From Opitutia bacterium (lineage in GTDB: Bacteria; Verrucomicrobiota; Verrucomicrobiae; Opitutales; UBA953), in NCBI GenBank assembly GCA_947488485.1, contig CANKZO010000001.1, positions 6,647 to 70,646 of the forward strand: a DNA stretch of 64,000 nucleotides, in the 5' to 3' direction. Positions 1 through 9,522 of this stretch are shown here, piece by piece. How positions within the stretch are numbered: the stretch's first letter is position 1; the number at the start of each line of letters is the position of its first letter. A model generated the notes under the pieces. That model did not search any database, was not told the DNA's origin, and was given only the letters and a program-made list of their open reading frames with translations. The position numbers and the translations under genes were made by a program.

Positions 1-602
1 TCGCGGTCGCCGATCAGCGTCACGATCACGTAATCGTCCGCGACGAGGGAATGGCCGCGCTCGATGAGGGCCAGGGCGCACTCGCTCTTGCCGACGCCGG
101 AAGCGCCGCGCAGCATCACGCCGACGCCTTTGATGTCCACCAGCGTGGCGTGGATGTTGGTGCGGGGGGCGAACTTCTCCTCGAGCAACACGGTCGCCTC
201 GGCCGAGAAATCCTTGGACTTGAGCTGCGTGCGGATGAGCGGGACGCGATGACGGTCCGCGATGCGCAGCAGGAGATCGTCCACCTCGAGGCCGCGGGAG
301 ATCACGACAGCGGGGATCTTCTTGGAGAAGACGTCGTCGAGGAGTTTCTCGCGCACGTCCGCCGACTGGTCGCGGAGGTAAGCCATCTCGCCCGCGCCGA
401 AGAGCTGGAGGCGCTTGAAGGCGAACTCCTTGAAATAACCGGTCACGGCGAGCGCGGGACGGTTCAGCGACTTCTCGGCGATCATGTTATCGAGACCCTC
501 GGCGCCGGCGAGGAGCTCCATCTGGAGCATGTCCTTGAACGATTCGAAGAACTCACGCACCGAGACGGATTCGGGGCGGGTATCGGGAGCGGGGTCGGAC
601 AT
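1..602 (-). CDS. hprK: HPr kinase/phosphorylase (3' end beyond window)
   Basis: Reads into the window edge; about 200 N-terminal residues are visible. The N-terminal domain has the family pattern [12 protein letters not shown] near residue 46. The kinase domain then begins with a conserved His ([14 protein letters not shown], His151) and a P-loop GASGVGKSE near 166-174, followed by LVADD. The family phosphorylates and dephosphorylates Ser46 of HPr, linking carbon status to regulation. In proteobacteria-like gene order hprK sits in a cluster with lptB. Here ATG 602 lies 5 nt after the lptB stop, so it is probably co-transcribed and translationally coupled with lptB. No PTS genes are visible in the window, so the partner HPr must be elsewhere. 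Confidence 0.9.
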   Translation of the reverse strand, partial: MSDPAPDTRPESVSVREFFESFKDMLQMELLAGAEGLDNMIAEKSLNRPALAVTGYFKEFAFKRLQLFGAGEMAYLRDQSADVREKLLDDVFSKKIPAVVISRGLEVDDLLLRIADRHRVPLIRTQLKSKDFSAEATVLLEEKFAPRTNIHATLVDIKGVGVMLRGASGVGKSECALALIERGHSLVADDYVIVTLIGDR

Positions 603-607
603 GGACG

Positions 608-1348
608 TCAGAGTTTGAAACCTTCGCCCAGATAATGGCGGCGGCTTTCGGGATTGTCCACGATTTCGGCAGGGGTACCGGAGACCAGCACCCTGCCCTG
701 GTGGATCAGATAGGCCCGGTCCACGATGGAAAGGGTCTCCCGGACGTTATGGTCCGTGATGAGGATGCCGATGCCACGCTCCTTGAGCTTGCGGATGATG
801 GACTGGACTTCGGCGACCGAGATCGGGTCGACCCCGCTGAACGGCTCGTCCATCAGGAGGAAACGAGGCCGCGTGGCCAAGGCCCGGGCGATCTCAAGCC
901 GGCGACGCTCGCCGCCCGAAAGGGTGAAAGCCGGCTGGCGGGCGAGCTTCTCAAGGCCGAGCTCGGTGAGCTGTTCCGCGGTGCGCTCCTTGCGCTCGCG
1001 CTCGTTGAGGTCGAGCGTCTCGACGACGGCCATGACATTCTCCCAGACGGTAAGCTTACGGAAGACGGAGGCCTCCTGCGGCAGGTAACCCACGCCGGCG
1101 CGGGCGCGCCGCCACATGGGCTCGGCGGTGATGTTCTGGCCGTCGAGGAACACCCGTCCGTGCGTCGAGGGAATCAACCCCACGACCATGTAGAAAGTAG
1201 TGGTCTTGCCGGCTCCGTTCGGTCCGAGCAGGCCGACGATCTCACCGCCCTGCAGGGACAGACTGACGTCCTGGACGGCCACCTTGGCGTCATAATGCTT
1301 GGCCAAGGCCTGCGCCCGGATGACGCCCTTCTCGCTCGATGCGGCCAT
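608..1348 (-). CDS. lptB: LPS export ABC transporter ATP-binding protein LptB
   Basis: 246 residues, the usual LptB length. Walker [10 protein letters not shown] lies near residue 41, the signature [15 protein letters not shown] near 143 and Walker [17 protein letters not shown] near 163, which is the LptB-type D-loop context. LptB powers extraction of lipopolysaccharide from the inner membrane together with LptF, LptG and LptC. It lies 18 nt after the large LptA/OstA-like gene and 5 nt before hprK, giving an LPS-export operon on the minus strand. The LptF/G permeases are not in the window. Confidence 0.95.
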   Translation of the reverse strand: MAASSEKGVIRAQALAKHYDAKVAVQDVSLSLQGGEIVGLLGPNGAGKTTTFYMVVGLIPSTHGRVFLDGQNITAEPMWRRARAGVGYLPQEASVFRKLTVWENVMAVVETLDLNERERKERTAEQLTELGLEKLARQPAFTLSGGERRRLEIARALATRPRFLLMDEPFSGVDPISVAEVQSIIRKLKERGIGILITDHNVRETLSIVDRAYLIHQGRVLVSGTPAEIVDNPESRRHYLGEGFKL

Positions 1349-1366
1349 GCGATAAGAGGAAAGCGG

Positions 1367-3439
1367 TCAGCGTCCCTTGTCGAGGCTTTTGACCTCCGGC
1401 AAGGTGAAGTCACGGCCGAGGAAGATCTTGGGTCGGACCACCTGACCGGGATTCAGGTCGTCAGGCGCCGAGTCCATCCGCCAGGACTTGGTCTTCAGGT
1501 CGTAGGTGACCTCTTTCGCCGGGACGCCTTCGTTGCCGTTCTTATCGAGGATGCGGGCATCGCCGAGGAGCCGCGCCGTACCGAGCTCGGGACTCATCTC
1601 CAGCGTCTTGCCCTTCGCGCTGGCGCCGCCCGCGACGACGCCGACATTACCGCGACCGACCACCCGGCGGGCGACGAGTCGTCCGGACTTATCCGGTGAC
1701 GCGAGGCCTTCGAGCAGGTCGCACGTGGCGTCCGTCGCCGAGGAATCGATCGCGACGGCGCCACGCAGGAAGAACTTGGTCAGCGCCGGAGTGTGGAGCA
1801 CCTCATGCGCGTCGGCGACGAAGGCGACCTCCTGACCGGCCCCTTGCGAAAGGAACAGCCGCGGACGGGTCGGACCGACGCCGCCGGACAAGGTCAGCAG
1901 GCGTGGTTGCCCGACGAGGGCGTCCTGCGCGAAGATTTCCTCGATCTGGACCGCCGGGGTGAGGTCGAGCCGTTCGCCAAGGCAACGCAGGCCCGGCTGG
2001 GCGTAGCGAACGCTCCCCGACAAGATCACCTTGTTGAGCGCGTATTCGCCCGGCTTCTTCGGCACGGGCAGCGCGAAGGCGACCATCTGATCGGACGAAG
2101 TCACGACCTGACCGGCGACATATCGGACCGAACCGAGCAGTTCGGCCTGCATGGCGCCGTCTTCGGTCACGACCACGATCTGATCGGCCTCGGCCAGACC
2201 GGGGACGCCGCCGTTCTCCTCAGCCGGCAAGCGTAAGGCGGCGCGGGCGCCGGGAGCCGAACGGATTTCGATGCGGTCCTTGAGCGCATCGGTCCGGATC
2301 GCGAAACCGGCCGCCTCGAGTCCGCGCTTGTCACGCAGACGCGGCATCTCAGCCAGGTCGACCACCTTGGACTTGCGATCCCAGCGGGCCCGGCCGGCGG
2401 TGAATTCGGAACCCTCGAGACGTCCCTTCACGTCGCCTTCGGCCTCGAGCTGTCCGCCCCCGGCCTTCGCCTCGATCGCGACTAGGCGGCGCGCGGTCAG
2501 GCGGGTGTCGGCGGAGACATAGGTCGCTTCATCCTGAACTTCGATGCGGGTCAGGCCAGCGGCGGGGTCGCGACGCAGCGTGATGCGTGCGCCGGTGAGG
2601 TCGGCCGGGGCCTCCTGCTTGCGACGAAGCTGCATCCGGACCGGCTGGCCGTCGCCGGCGTAGAGTTCCGTCAGGCCGAGCTTAGGCTGATGGCGGAGGC
2701 GCTGGGCGGAACCTTTGGCCTCCGGTTCGTCGATCTCGACATGGCCGACGAGTTCGGCGGAGTCTTCCTTAGGTTCGAAAGTCGCGCGGTCGCCGCGCAA
2801 GGTCTGGGCGCCGACGACGCGCACGACGCGTCCGGTGGCGACGAGCGAACGCACCTCGGTATCTCCGCCCGGCCCGTCGCTGACCAAGCATTCGAGGCGT
2901 TCGCAGGTCGTGCGTTCGCCGGCACGCTCGGCGACCACGCCGCCGGTGAAGACCATGAGCGTACCGCCGGGTGCCGGCGAGGCGTCGAGACGCAACGCGC
3001 GGAGACGCAGGCGGCGCGGCGCCGGCTTGGTGAGGTCGAGTTCGGCGACGACGTCGGCGAAGATCGCGAAGGTGTCGCCTTGCGGAGAGGAGCGCCAGCT
3101 CCAGCCCTTGCCGGCGAGGTCGAAGCTCGGCGAAGTCGCCCGGACTTGGTCGGCACCCTCCGCGGAGCGAGCGGCGGGCGTCATCACGCCGGAAGGACTC
3201 ACGAAACGGGCCAGCGGCCGGCCGTCCCGGAAGGAACGCAAAGTGATCTCCTCCATGTTCCACTGCCCTTCCTTGGCTGCCGGACGCATCTGTTTGGCCG
3301 CGGCCTCCCAGACTTTCTCGGCCTTGGCGTCCTCGGAGAAACCGGCGAACACGCCCCCCGTGACCTGCTGGAAAGAAAGATCCTTCGGCTGCGCCAGCGC
3401 GCCAGCGGCCAGGCAAAGGCAGAGGATGGCGGCGCGCAT
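1367..3439 (-). CDS. Large LptA/OstA-like periplasmic LPS-transport protein
   Basis: 690 residues starting with a signal peptide (AAILCLCLAAGALAQ, cleavage near residue 17). After it come several beta-strand segments with the OstA/LptA pattern: a gain-of-layer phrase such as LRGDRATFEPKEDSAELVGHV near 220, with similar phrases around residues 330-380, 430-490 and 610-650. Canonical LptA is about 185 residues, so this is far longer. It could be a multi-unit periplasmic LPS bridge or an LptA/LptC/LptD-N-like fusion. The adjacent lptB supports a role in LPS export. The family assignment is by pattern and context; domain boundaries are approximate. Confidence 0.7.
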   Translation of the reverse strand: MRAAILCLCLAAGALAQPKDLSFQQVTGGVFAGFSEDAKAEKVWEAAAKQMRPAAKEGQWNMEEITLRSFRDGRPLARFVSPSGVMTPAARSAEGADQVRATSPSFDLAGKGWSWRSSPQGDTFAIFADVVAELDLTKPAPRRLRLRALRLDASPAPGGTLMVFTGGVVAERAGERTTCERLECLVSDGPGGDTEVRSLVATGRVVRVVGAQTLRGDRATFEPKEDSAELVGHVEIDEPEAKGSAQRLRHQPKLGLTELYAGDGQPVRMQLRRKQEAPADLTGARITLRRDPAAGLTRIEVQDEATYVSADTRLTARRLVAIEAKAGGGQLEAEGDVKGRLEGSEFTAGRARWDRKSKVVDLAEMPRLRDKRGLEAAGFAIRTDALKDRIEIRSAPGARAALRLPAEENGGVPGLAEADQIVVVTEDGAMQAELLGSVRYVAGQVVTSSDQMVAFALPVPKKPGEYALNKVILSGSVRYAQPGLRCLGERLDLTPAVQIEEIFAQDALVGQPRLLTLSGGVGPTRPRLFLSQGAGQEVAFVADAHEVLHTPALTKFFLRGAVAIDSSATDATCDLLEGLASPDKSGRLVARRVVGRGNVGVVAGGASAKGKTLEMSPELGTARLLGDARILDKNGNEGVPAKEVTYDLKTKSWRMDSAPDDLNPGQVVRPKIFLGRDFTLPEVKSLDKGR

Positions 3440-3477
3440 GAGGCTATGACAGCACGCCGGGAACGCTTATCAAGCGA

Positions 3478-4470
3478 TTACGCCTTGGGCGCCCGGGGAA
3501 ACGGGGCCGTCGCGACGAAGGCCGGCATCTCGGCCGAGGCCAGAATCTCGCCGACGGCCAGCGGGAAGCCCGCGAGGAATTCTCCGGCCGGGAGCATCTT
3601 GCCACCGGGGCGCTGCAACTGAAGCAGGAGGAGCTCGCCCTGTCCGCAGGCGACGCGGACGCCCGCCCGATCGGCGGTGAGGACCTGGCCGGGCGCACCC
3701 GACGGAGCCGAGTCCTCGCCACGCGCGGCGCCGACTTTGATCGTGACGCCACGATGCTCGAAGGTCGAACCTGGCCAGCCTTCGAGCGCGAGCACGCGTT
3801 GCCCGAGCAAGGCGGCCGGTTGACGGAAGTCCAGCGGCGCATCCGCCCGGTTCAGCCGACGCGCGTAGGTGACCAGAGATTCGTCCTGCGGGACAGGCGT
3901 GGAGGCGCCGGCCAGGATCGCCGGCAAGGCCGCGACCGCGAGTTCGCCTGCGACCACGCCGAGACGCGCGCGCAAGGCAGCCCGTGCTTCGCCGGGCGAC
4001 GGACGTAGGCTCCGCGAAGCGTGGATAGGGCCGGCGTCGAGTTTGAGGACGACCTGCTGGAGCGAGACGCCCGTCTCCGTGAGACCCAGCGCAAGCGCGC
4101 CCTCGACGGGCGTCGCGCCGCGCAAAGCCGGCAAGAGCGAGCCGTGGAAATTGACGAAGCCCAGTCGCGTCGCCGCGAGGAAATCCGATTTCAATAACTG
4201 ACCGTAGGCCATCACCACGCCGAGATCGGCGCCGAGGGCGGCGAGCTGCGTCGCGTCTTCCGGGCCGAGTTTCTCCGGCTGACGGAGCGGGAGCCCCGCG
4301 GCCTTGGCCCACGCGGCGACAGGGTTAGGACGGACTTCCTGGCCGCGTCCGGCGGGCCGGTCCGGCTGGGTGTAGACGGCCACGACCTCGGTGTCGGGCA
4401 AGGCGCGGGCCGCGGCGAACGCCGGGAGCGCGATCTCATCCGAACCGAGCAGGACCAGTCTCCGCGGCAT
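3478..4470 (-). CDS. fmt: Methionyl-tRNA formyltransferase
   Basis: 330 residues. The N-terminal formyltransferase fold starts LVLLGSDEIALPAF. The active-site segment FHGSLLPALRGATPVEGAL (near residues 108-126) matches the family's Asn/His-SLLP-RGA-P pattern, and ETGVSLQQVVLKLDAGPI follows. The C-terminal OB-like domain is about 100 residues. It transfers a formyl group from 10-formyl-THF to initiator Met-tRNA. It starts 3 nt after the der stop and is probably co-transcribed with it. The Rossmann start GSDEIALP is slightly divergent from the usual GTPxFAVP but in register. Confidence 0.93.
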   Translation of the reverse strand: MPRRLVLLGSDEIALPAFAAARALPDTEVVAVYTQPDRPAGRGQEVRPNPVAAWAKAAGLPLRQPEKLGPEDATQLAALGADLGVVMAYGQLLKSDFLAATRLGFVNFHGSLLPALRGATPVEGALALGLTETGVSLQQVVLKLDAGPIHASRSLRPSPGEARAALRARLGVVAGELAVAALPAILAGASTPVPQDESLVTYARRLNRADAPLDFRQPAALLGQRVLALEGWPGSTFEHRGVTIKVGAARGEDSAPSGAPGQVLTADRAGVRVACGQGELLLLQLQRPGGKMLPAGEFLAGFPLAVGEILASAEMPAFVATAPFPRAPKA

Positions 4471-4473
4471 GCT

Positions 4474-6129
4474 TTACTTGCGGGCCTGGCGCGCGGCGCG
4501 GCCTTTCAGCGAACGCGGCTTATCCCAGCGGGTGTAGGATTTCTTGCGGACCGGGCCGACCTTGCTGCGCGGGTTCTTGGACTTGCCGAGGCGCGGACCC
4601 GAGGGACCGATGGCCTTCTTCGGCGCGTCCGAGACGACGGCCTTACCGGCGACCTTCGCGGCCGGCTTGCGGGCCTCGCCATCCTCGGACGGCATCGCAC
4701 TGGCCATCGCGCCGGGACCACCTTGGCGGCGGCCGGTCTGCTTAGGCTTGCCGACGATGTCCAGGAAGAGCGGGACGCCGGCGAGATCGAAGCTCTCGTG
4801 CACGCCCTTCACGAGGAAGCGCTGGTAGGCGTCCTCGAGGCGTTCCTCGGAGTTGCAGAAAAGGCGGAAGCGGATGGGACGCTTGGAGACCTGCGTCACG
4901 TAGTAGCACTTGAAGCGCTTGCCCGAGACCATGCGGGGCGGGCGCTTGATCATCAGGTCCTGGATGACGCGGTTGAGGCGGCCGGTGGAGATCGCCGTGC
5001 CGGCGCGGACGAAGACGCCTTCGGCGGCGTCGAGCATGTCCTCGGCGCGGAGGCCGGTCTGGGCGGAGACGAAGAGGATGGGCGGATCAGGCAGGAAGAA
5101 GAGTTCGCGCCGGATGGCCGAACGGAACTTCGCGCGGAACTCTTCCTCGTCCTCGAAGCCGTCGATGTTCTTTTCGCGGAAAGCCTTCTTCGCGAGATCC
5201 CACTTGTTGACCACCAGGACGATGCCGCAGCCCAGGAGCGCGAGTTCGCCGGCGAGCTGCTTGTCGATGCGGGTCACGCCCTGGCCGGCGTCGAGCACGA
5301 GGAAGACCACGTCGGTCTCGGCGAGGATCTCGTCGGCGCGGCTCTGCGAGAAGAAGTCCAGCGTGTCGCGCTTGTTGGCGGTACGGCGGCCGGCGGTGTC
5401 GACGAGGGAGAACTTGGCCTGGGAACCGTCAGCCTTCGTGCGGGAAAGACGGGCGCGGACGGGGTCGCGCGTGGTGCCGGCGACTTCGCTCACGATGAGG
5501 CGCGAACCGCCGAGCAGGCGGTTGCCGAGCGAGCTCTTGCCGACGTTGGGCCGACCGGCGAGGGCGAGACGGATCGGGCGGGGGCCTTCTTCGCGAGGAG
5601 TCTCGGGCTCAGGTCCGAGCTGCTTGATGATGAGGGCCTGGAGCTGCGGGATGCCGCGGCCGTGTTCGGCGGAGATCAGCAGAGGCTCACCGAAGCCGAG
5701 GGCGAAGAACTCGGACATCAGCCCGTCGCGCTCTTCGGTGTCGGCCTTGTTGGCGACGACGATCACCTTCTTGCCCGCCTGACGGAGCTTGACGGCGACC
5801 TCGAGGTCGAGCGCCGCGCAACCCTCGAAGGCGTCGACGACGAGCAGCACGAGCGAGGCGGCGGCCAGGGCGAAATCCACCTGCTCCTCAACCGCGTCGG
5901 CCACGACCTTCGGCGTCAGCTCGGCGCGATAAAGGCCGATGCCGCCCGTATCCATCAAAGTGTAACGGCCTTCGAAGACGTCGGCCGTGATGAGATCGCG
6001 CGTGACGCCGGGCTGATCGTGCACGATCGAGATGCGCCGACCGACCAAGCGGTTGAATAGGCGGCTCTTCCCGACGTTGGGACGGCCCACGATGGCTACC
6101 GCGCGGGAAAGTTCAGTGTTCCGTTCCAT
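4474..6129 (-). CDS. der: Ribosome-associated GTPase Der (EngA) with basic C-terminal tail
   Basis: 551 residues from ATG 6129, chosen because the G1 motif follows 12 residues later; an upstream extension in frame has no family similarity. There are two tandem GTPase domains: GRPNVGKSRLFNRLVG (near residue 16) with DTGG and NKAD, then GRPNVGKSSLGNRLLG (near 192) with DTAG and NKWD. A KH-like domain follows. Der is needed for 50S subunit maturation. About 90 residues of Lys/Arg/Ala/Pro-rich sequence extend past the KH-like domain (PKKAIGPSGPRLGKSKNPRS and on), giving a basic tail longer than in most Der proteins that could contact rRNA (inference). It lies 3 nt upstream of fmt. Confidence 0.95.
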   Translation of the reverse strand: MERNTELSRAVAIVGRPNVGKSRLFNRLVGRRISIVHDQPGVTRDLITADVFEGRYTLMDTGGIGLYRAELTPKVVADAVEEQVDFALAAASLVLLVVDAFEGCAALDLEVAVKLRQAGKKVIVVANKADTEERDGLMSEFFALGFGEPLLISAEHGRGIPQLQALIIKQLGPEPETPREEGPRPIRLALAGRPNVGKSSLGNRLLGGSRLIVSEVAGTTRDPVRARLSRTKADGSQAKFSLVDTAGRRTANKRDTLDFFSQSRADEILAETDVVFLVLDAGQGVTRIDKQLAGELALLGCGIVLVVNKWDLAKKAFREKNIDGFEDEEEFRAKFRSAIRRELFFLPDPPILFVSAQTGLRAEDMLDAAEGVFVRAGTAISTGRLNRVIQDLMIKRPPRMVSGKRFKCYYVTQVSKRPIRFRLFCNSEERLEDAYQRFLVKGVHESFDLAGVPLFLDIVGKPKQTGRRQGGPGAMASAMPSEDGEARKPAAKVAGKAVVSDAPKKAIGPSGPRLGKSKNPRSKVGPVRKKSYTRWDKPRSLKGRAARQARK

Positions 6130-6174
6130 GGAGGGACAGTCAGGGCTACCCGCCCGCCTAGCAAGCAAGGATGC

Positions 6175-7350
6175 TCAGCGACCCGGAAGGCTGTCCAGGA
6201 AGCGGGCGATCCGCTCGCCGGCCTCATGGATGCGTTCGTAGCTGGTCGAGAACGACGCGCGGCAGAAACCGGCGCCGGCCGCGCCGAAGGCGGTGCCCGG
6301 GACCATGGCGACCTTCTGCTGCTCGAGCAGCTTCTGGGCGAAGGTCATGGAATCCATGCCCGTCGAGGTGATGTCGGGGAAAGCGTAGAACGCCCCGCGC
6401 GGGAGATGGCACTTCAGGCCGAGCTCGTTGAAACGGCGGACGATGAAGTCACGGCGTTCGCGATACTTGTCGCGCATGTGCAGCATCGAATCGCGGCCGT
6501 TGCGGAGCGCCTCGACGGCGGCCTCCTGGCTCATGATCGGGGCGCACATGATGCCGTACTGGTGCACCTTGAGCATGCCGTCGATGACGGCGGCGGGACC
6601 GCAGGCGTAGCCGATGCGGAAGCCGGTCATCGCGAAGGCCTTCGAGAAACCGTGCAGGAAGACCGTGCGCTCGCGCATGCCCGGCAGCGAGGCGATCGAG
6701 ACGTGGTCGCCTTCGAAGGTGAGTTCGGAGTAGATCTCGTCGGAAGCGACGAGCAGGTCCTTCTCGATGGCGAACTTGGCGATGGCCTCGAGCTTGGCGC
6801 GGTCGGCGGTGCCGCCGGTCGGATTGGTCGGGAAGTTGAGGACCAGCAGCTTGCAGCCCGGCTGCCAGGCGGCGCGCAGGGCGGCCGGGTCGAGCGCGAA
6901 CTGGTCGGCGGCGACGGTGCGGATCGGGATGGCCTCGGCGTGGCAGAGCGCGACGCTCGGGGCGTAGCTCACGTAGCAGGGCTCGTGGTAGAGCACCTTA
7001 TCGCCGGGGTTGAGCACGGCGCGCAGGAGGATGTCGAGCGCTTCGGAGACGCCGATGGTGCCGAGGATCTCGGTCTCGGGGTCGTATTCCGGTCCGTAGT
7101 GACGGGCGACGTAGCGGGAAATCTCCTCGCGGAACTGCTGCGTGCCCCGGTTATCCGTATAGGACGTGCGGCCCTTCTCGAGGGAAGCGATCGCGGCCTC
7201 GCGGATATGATAGGGCGTGACGAAGTCCGGCTCGCCGATGCCGAGCGACACCGCGTCCTTCATCTTGGAGACGATGGCGAAGAAGTCGCGGATGCCCGAC
7301 TTGGGCAAGGTCGCGACATGCCGCGCCACGAAACGTCCGGAGGAATCCAT
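6175..7350 (-). CDS. Fold-type I PLP aminotransferase (aspartate/aromatic-type)
   Basis: 391 residues from ATG 7350. Motifs: SLGIGEPDFVTP, YTDNRGTQQFREEI, NFPTNPTGG, ASDEIYSELTFEG and the PLP lysine in HGFSKAFAMTGFRIGYACG, with Arg of the substrate clamp near FCRASFSTSYE. The family transfers amino groups between amino acids and 2-oxo acids. It lies downstream of an Lrp-type regulator (13 nt) and DAHP synthase on the same strand. An aromatic or aspartate amino-transfer role is likely, but specificity cannot be read from sequence alone; LL-DAP or alanine aminotransferase are alternatives. The true start is the internal Met; the in-frame sequence upstream is an antisense-like Ser/Pro run overlapping the regulator. 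Confidence 0.88.
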   Translation of the reverse strand: MDSSGRFVARHVATLPKSGIRDFFAIVSKMKDAVSLGIGEPDFVTPYHIREAAIASLEKGRTSYTDNRGTQQFREEISRYVARHYGPEYDPETEILGTIGVSEALDILLRAVLNPGDKVLYHEPCYVSYAPSVALCHAEAIPIRTVAADQFALDPAALRAAWQPGCKLLVLNFPTNPTGGTADRAKLEAIAKFAIEKDLLVASDEIYSELTFEGDHVSIASLPGMRERTVFLHGFSKAFAMTGFRIGYACGPAAVIDGMLKVHQYGIMCAPIMSQEAAVEALRNGRDSMLHMRDKYRERRDFIVRRFNELGLKCHLPRGAFYAFPDITSTGMDSMTFAQKLLEQQKVAMVPGTAFGAAGAGFCRASFSTSYERIHEAGERIARFLDSLPGR

Positions 7351-7363
7351 GGTCAGGCGGGGC

Positions 7364-7846
7364 TCAGGGGCTGACCGAAGGACGGTCACGGCCGGCGCCG
7401 GCGTCGGTGACGACGAAGCCGTCCTTCTTGTAGGCGCGGAGGAAGAAGTGGGTGGACGTGCCCTGGACGCCGTCGATGCGGGCCAGGCGCTCATGGACGA
7501 AACCGGCGACCTTGTAGAGGTTGTCCGCGGTGACGACGACCAGCAGGTCATAGCCGCCCGACATCAGGTAGCAGCTCTCGACCTGCTCGAAGGCGGAGAT
7601 GCGTTCGGCGATGGCGTCGAAACCGCCCACGCCTTCGGTGCGCACCTTGATCTCGATGACGGCGCGGACGCGATGCTCGGACTCGAAGCCCGGATTGAGC
7701 ACCGGACGCATGCCCAGGAGGACGCCCTGCTGGCGCAAGGCCGCCAGCTCGCGGTCCACGGCTTCGGCGCCGAGGCCGAGGATGCGGCCGATCTGAGCGG
7801 TATCGAGGGCTTCGCCGTCGAGGATGAGCTTGAGTACGGAGTTCAT
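7364..7846 (-). CDS. Lrp/AsnC-family transcriptional regulator
   Basis: 160 residues from ATG 7846. The N-terminal winged HTH (LDTAQIGRILGLGAEAVDRE) is followed by the linker LAALRQQGVLLGMRPVLNP. A C-terminal RAM/ACT-like domain carries CYLMSGGYDLLVVV, the typical effector-binding Gly-Asp pattern. Lrp/AsnC proteins are amino-acid-responsive DNA-binding oligomers. The gene sits between DAHP synthase (8 nt upstream) and an aminotransferase (13 nt downstream). It may sense an amino acid made by this small operon and regulate it (inference). Confidence 0.9.
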   Translation of the reverse strand: MNSVLKLILDGEALDTAQIGRILGLGAEAVDRELAALRQQGVLLGMRPVLNPGFESEHRVRAVIEIKVRTEGVGGFDAIAERISAFEQVESCYLMSGGYDLLVVVTADNLYKVAGFVHERLARIDGVQGTSTHFFLRAYKKDGFVVTDAGAGRDRPSVSP

Positions 7847-7854
7847 GGCGGAAA

Positions 7855-8925
7855 TCAGGAAGCCGGGAGGGCGCGACGGGCGCGGACGGCGGCGGCGAGG
7901 CCGTCGAGCACGGGCACGGTCTGTTCGAAGGAGATGCAGGCGTCGGTGATGCTGCAGCCGTAGGCCGAGGTTTCCTTGCCCTTCCAATCCTGACGCCCTT
8001 CGGCGAGGTGGCTTTCGATCATCACGCCGGCGATGACGCGCGAACCCGCGGCGACCTGCGCGGCGATGTCGGCGGCGACGAGCGGCTGGCGGCGATGGTC
8101 CTTGGAGCTGTTGCCGTGCGAGCAATCGATGACGAGGCGCGTCGAGAGGCCGGCCTTCTGGATGCGCGCCGCGGCGTCGGTCACGAACTCGGCGCCGTAG
8201 TTAGGACCGGTGCGCGAACCGCCGCGCAGGATCACGTGGGCGTCGGGGTTGCCCGAGGTCTGGAAGATGGCGACGACGCCGTCCTTGGTGACGGAGGGGA
8301 ACCAATGCGAGGAGCGGGCCGAGAGACAGGCGTCGACGGCGACCTGGACGGAACCGTCGGTGCCGTTCTTGAAGCCGACGGGCATCGATAGGCCGGAGGC
8401 CAGCTCGCGATGGATCTGGCTTTCCGTGGTGCGGGCGCCGATGGCGCCGTAAGCGACGAGGTCGGCCACGTACTGCGGCGTGATCGGGTCGAGGAATTCG
8501 GTCGCGGCGGGCAGGCCAGCTTCGGCGATCTGGGCGAGGAGGCCGCGGGCGATGCGCAGTCCGTCGTTGATGCGGAAGGAACCGTCGACCTGCGGATCGT
8601 TGATGAGCCCCTTCCAGCCGACCGTGGTGCGGGGCTTCTCGAAGTAGACGCGCATGACGATCAGCAGCTCGGCGGCATGCTTCTTCGCTTCTTTCTGCAG
8701 CAAGGCGGCGTACTCCAAGGCGGCCTTGGTGTCATGGACGGAACAAGGACCGACGATGACGATCAGGCGGTCGTCCTGGCCTGAGATGACCTTGGCGGCG
8801 TCCCGGCGGGCGGTGGCCACGACCTCGGCGGCGCGCTCCGAGACCGGAAGTTCGGTGAGCACGAGGGCGGGAGACAGCAGGGGGTGCTGGCTGCGGATGC
8901 GTAGGTCGTCCGTATTCTGAGTCAT
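7855..8925 (-). CDS. aroF: 3-deoxy-7-phosphoheptulonate synthase (class I DAHP synthase)
   Basis: 356 residues, AroF/AroG/AroH length. Motifs: VIVGPCSVHD, RVYFEKPRTTVGWKGLINDP, ATEFLDPITPQY, GARTTESQIHRELASGLSMPVGFKNGTDG, ILRGG, IDCSHGNS and AGVMIESHL. The enzyme condenses erythrose 4-phosphate and PEP at the entry to the shikimate pathway; aroK is also in the window. A 6-bp hairpin (8938-8952) lies in the 5' leader just upstream of the start. The paralogue letter is a guess; which aromatic amino acid inhibits it is not predictable here. Confidence 0.95.
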   Translation of the reverse strand: MTQNTDDLRIRSQHPLLSPALVLTELPVSERAAEVVATARRDAAKVISGQDDRLIVIVGPCSVHDTKAALEYAALLQKEAKKHAAELLIVMRVYFEKPRTTVGWKGLINDPQVDGSFRINDGLRIARGLLAQIAEAGLPAATEFLDPITPQYVADLVAYGAIGARTTESQIHRELASGLSMPVGFKNGTDGSVQVAVDACLSARSSHWFPSVTKDGVVAIFQTSGNPDAHVILRGGSRTGPNYGAEFVTDAAARIQKAGLSTRLVIDCSHGNSSKDHRRQPLVAADIAAQVAAGSRVIAGVMIESHLAEGRQDWKGKETSAYGCSITDACISFEQTVPVLDGLAAAVRARRALPAS

Positions 8926-9046
8926 CGGTAGGAGGGCTTTCCCGAGGGGAAAAGAGGGTAAATGAAGGGCTCCGGGGGGCGGGTGTCAATGACGCGTCCC
9001 GAGTTGACGCGAGGGGCTTTCAGTATCAAAAGTGTCTCAAATCGGC

Positions 9047-9522
9047 ATGCCCAAGCAACCCAACCCAGAATCCGCCGTCCAATCCGGAGCCTTCAAGGCG
9101 TTCATCGTCGAAAAGGGCCTGCGGGCGACCCGGCAGCGGATGGCGGTCTTCGAAGCGGCCCGGACGATCCAAGGTCACTACACCGCCGAGGACCTGCTGA
9201 AGAAAGCCCGCTCGCTCGACCGCAGCGTCTCCCGCGCGACGATCTACCGCGCCCTGCCCCTCCTGGTCGGCAGCAACGTCATCCGCGAGATGGACGTCGG
9301 CCGCGACCAGAAGTATTACCTCGCCGAAGCCGGTAGCGCCACCTTCCGCGCCCAGCTGATCTGCGAGAACTGCGACTCGATCGTCGAGGTCGACGCGCCT
9401 TTCATGGAATGGTACGGCAAGGCCGTGGCCGCCAAGCACGGCATGCGCCCCATCTCCCAGAAACTCCAGGTCACCGCCGCCTGCCTCAACGACCGTTGCC
9501 CGCGCCGCAAGCCCGCCCGCTC

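Noticed and set aside
4723..6060. Long open frames antisense to der, aminotransferase, ABC and SNF2 genes
   Set aside because: High GC makes long stop-free antisense frames. These lack family motifs, are low-complexity (many Asp/Glu/Arg/Gly) and lie opposite clear genes.
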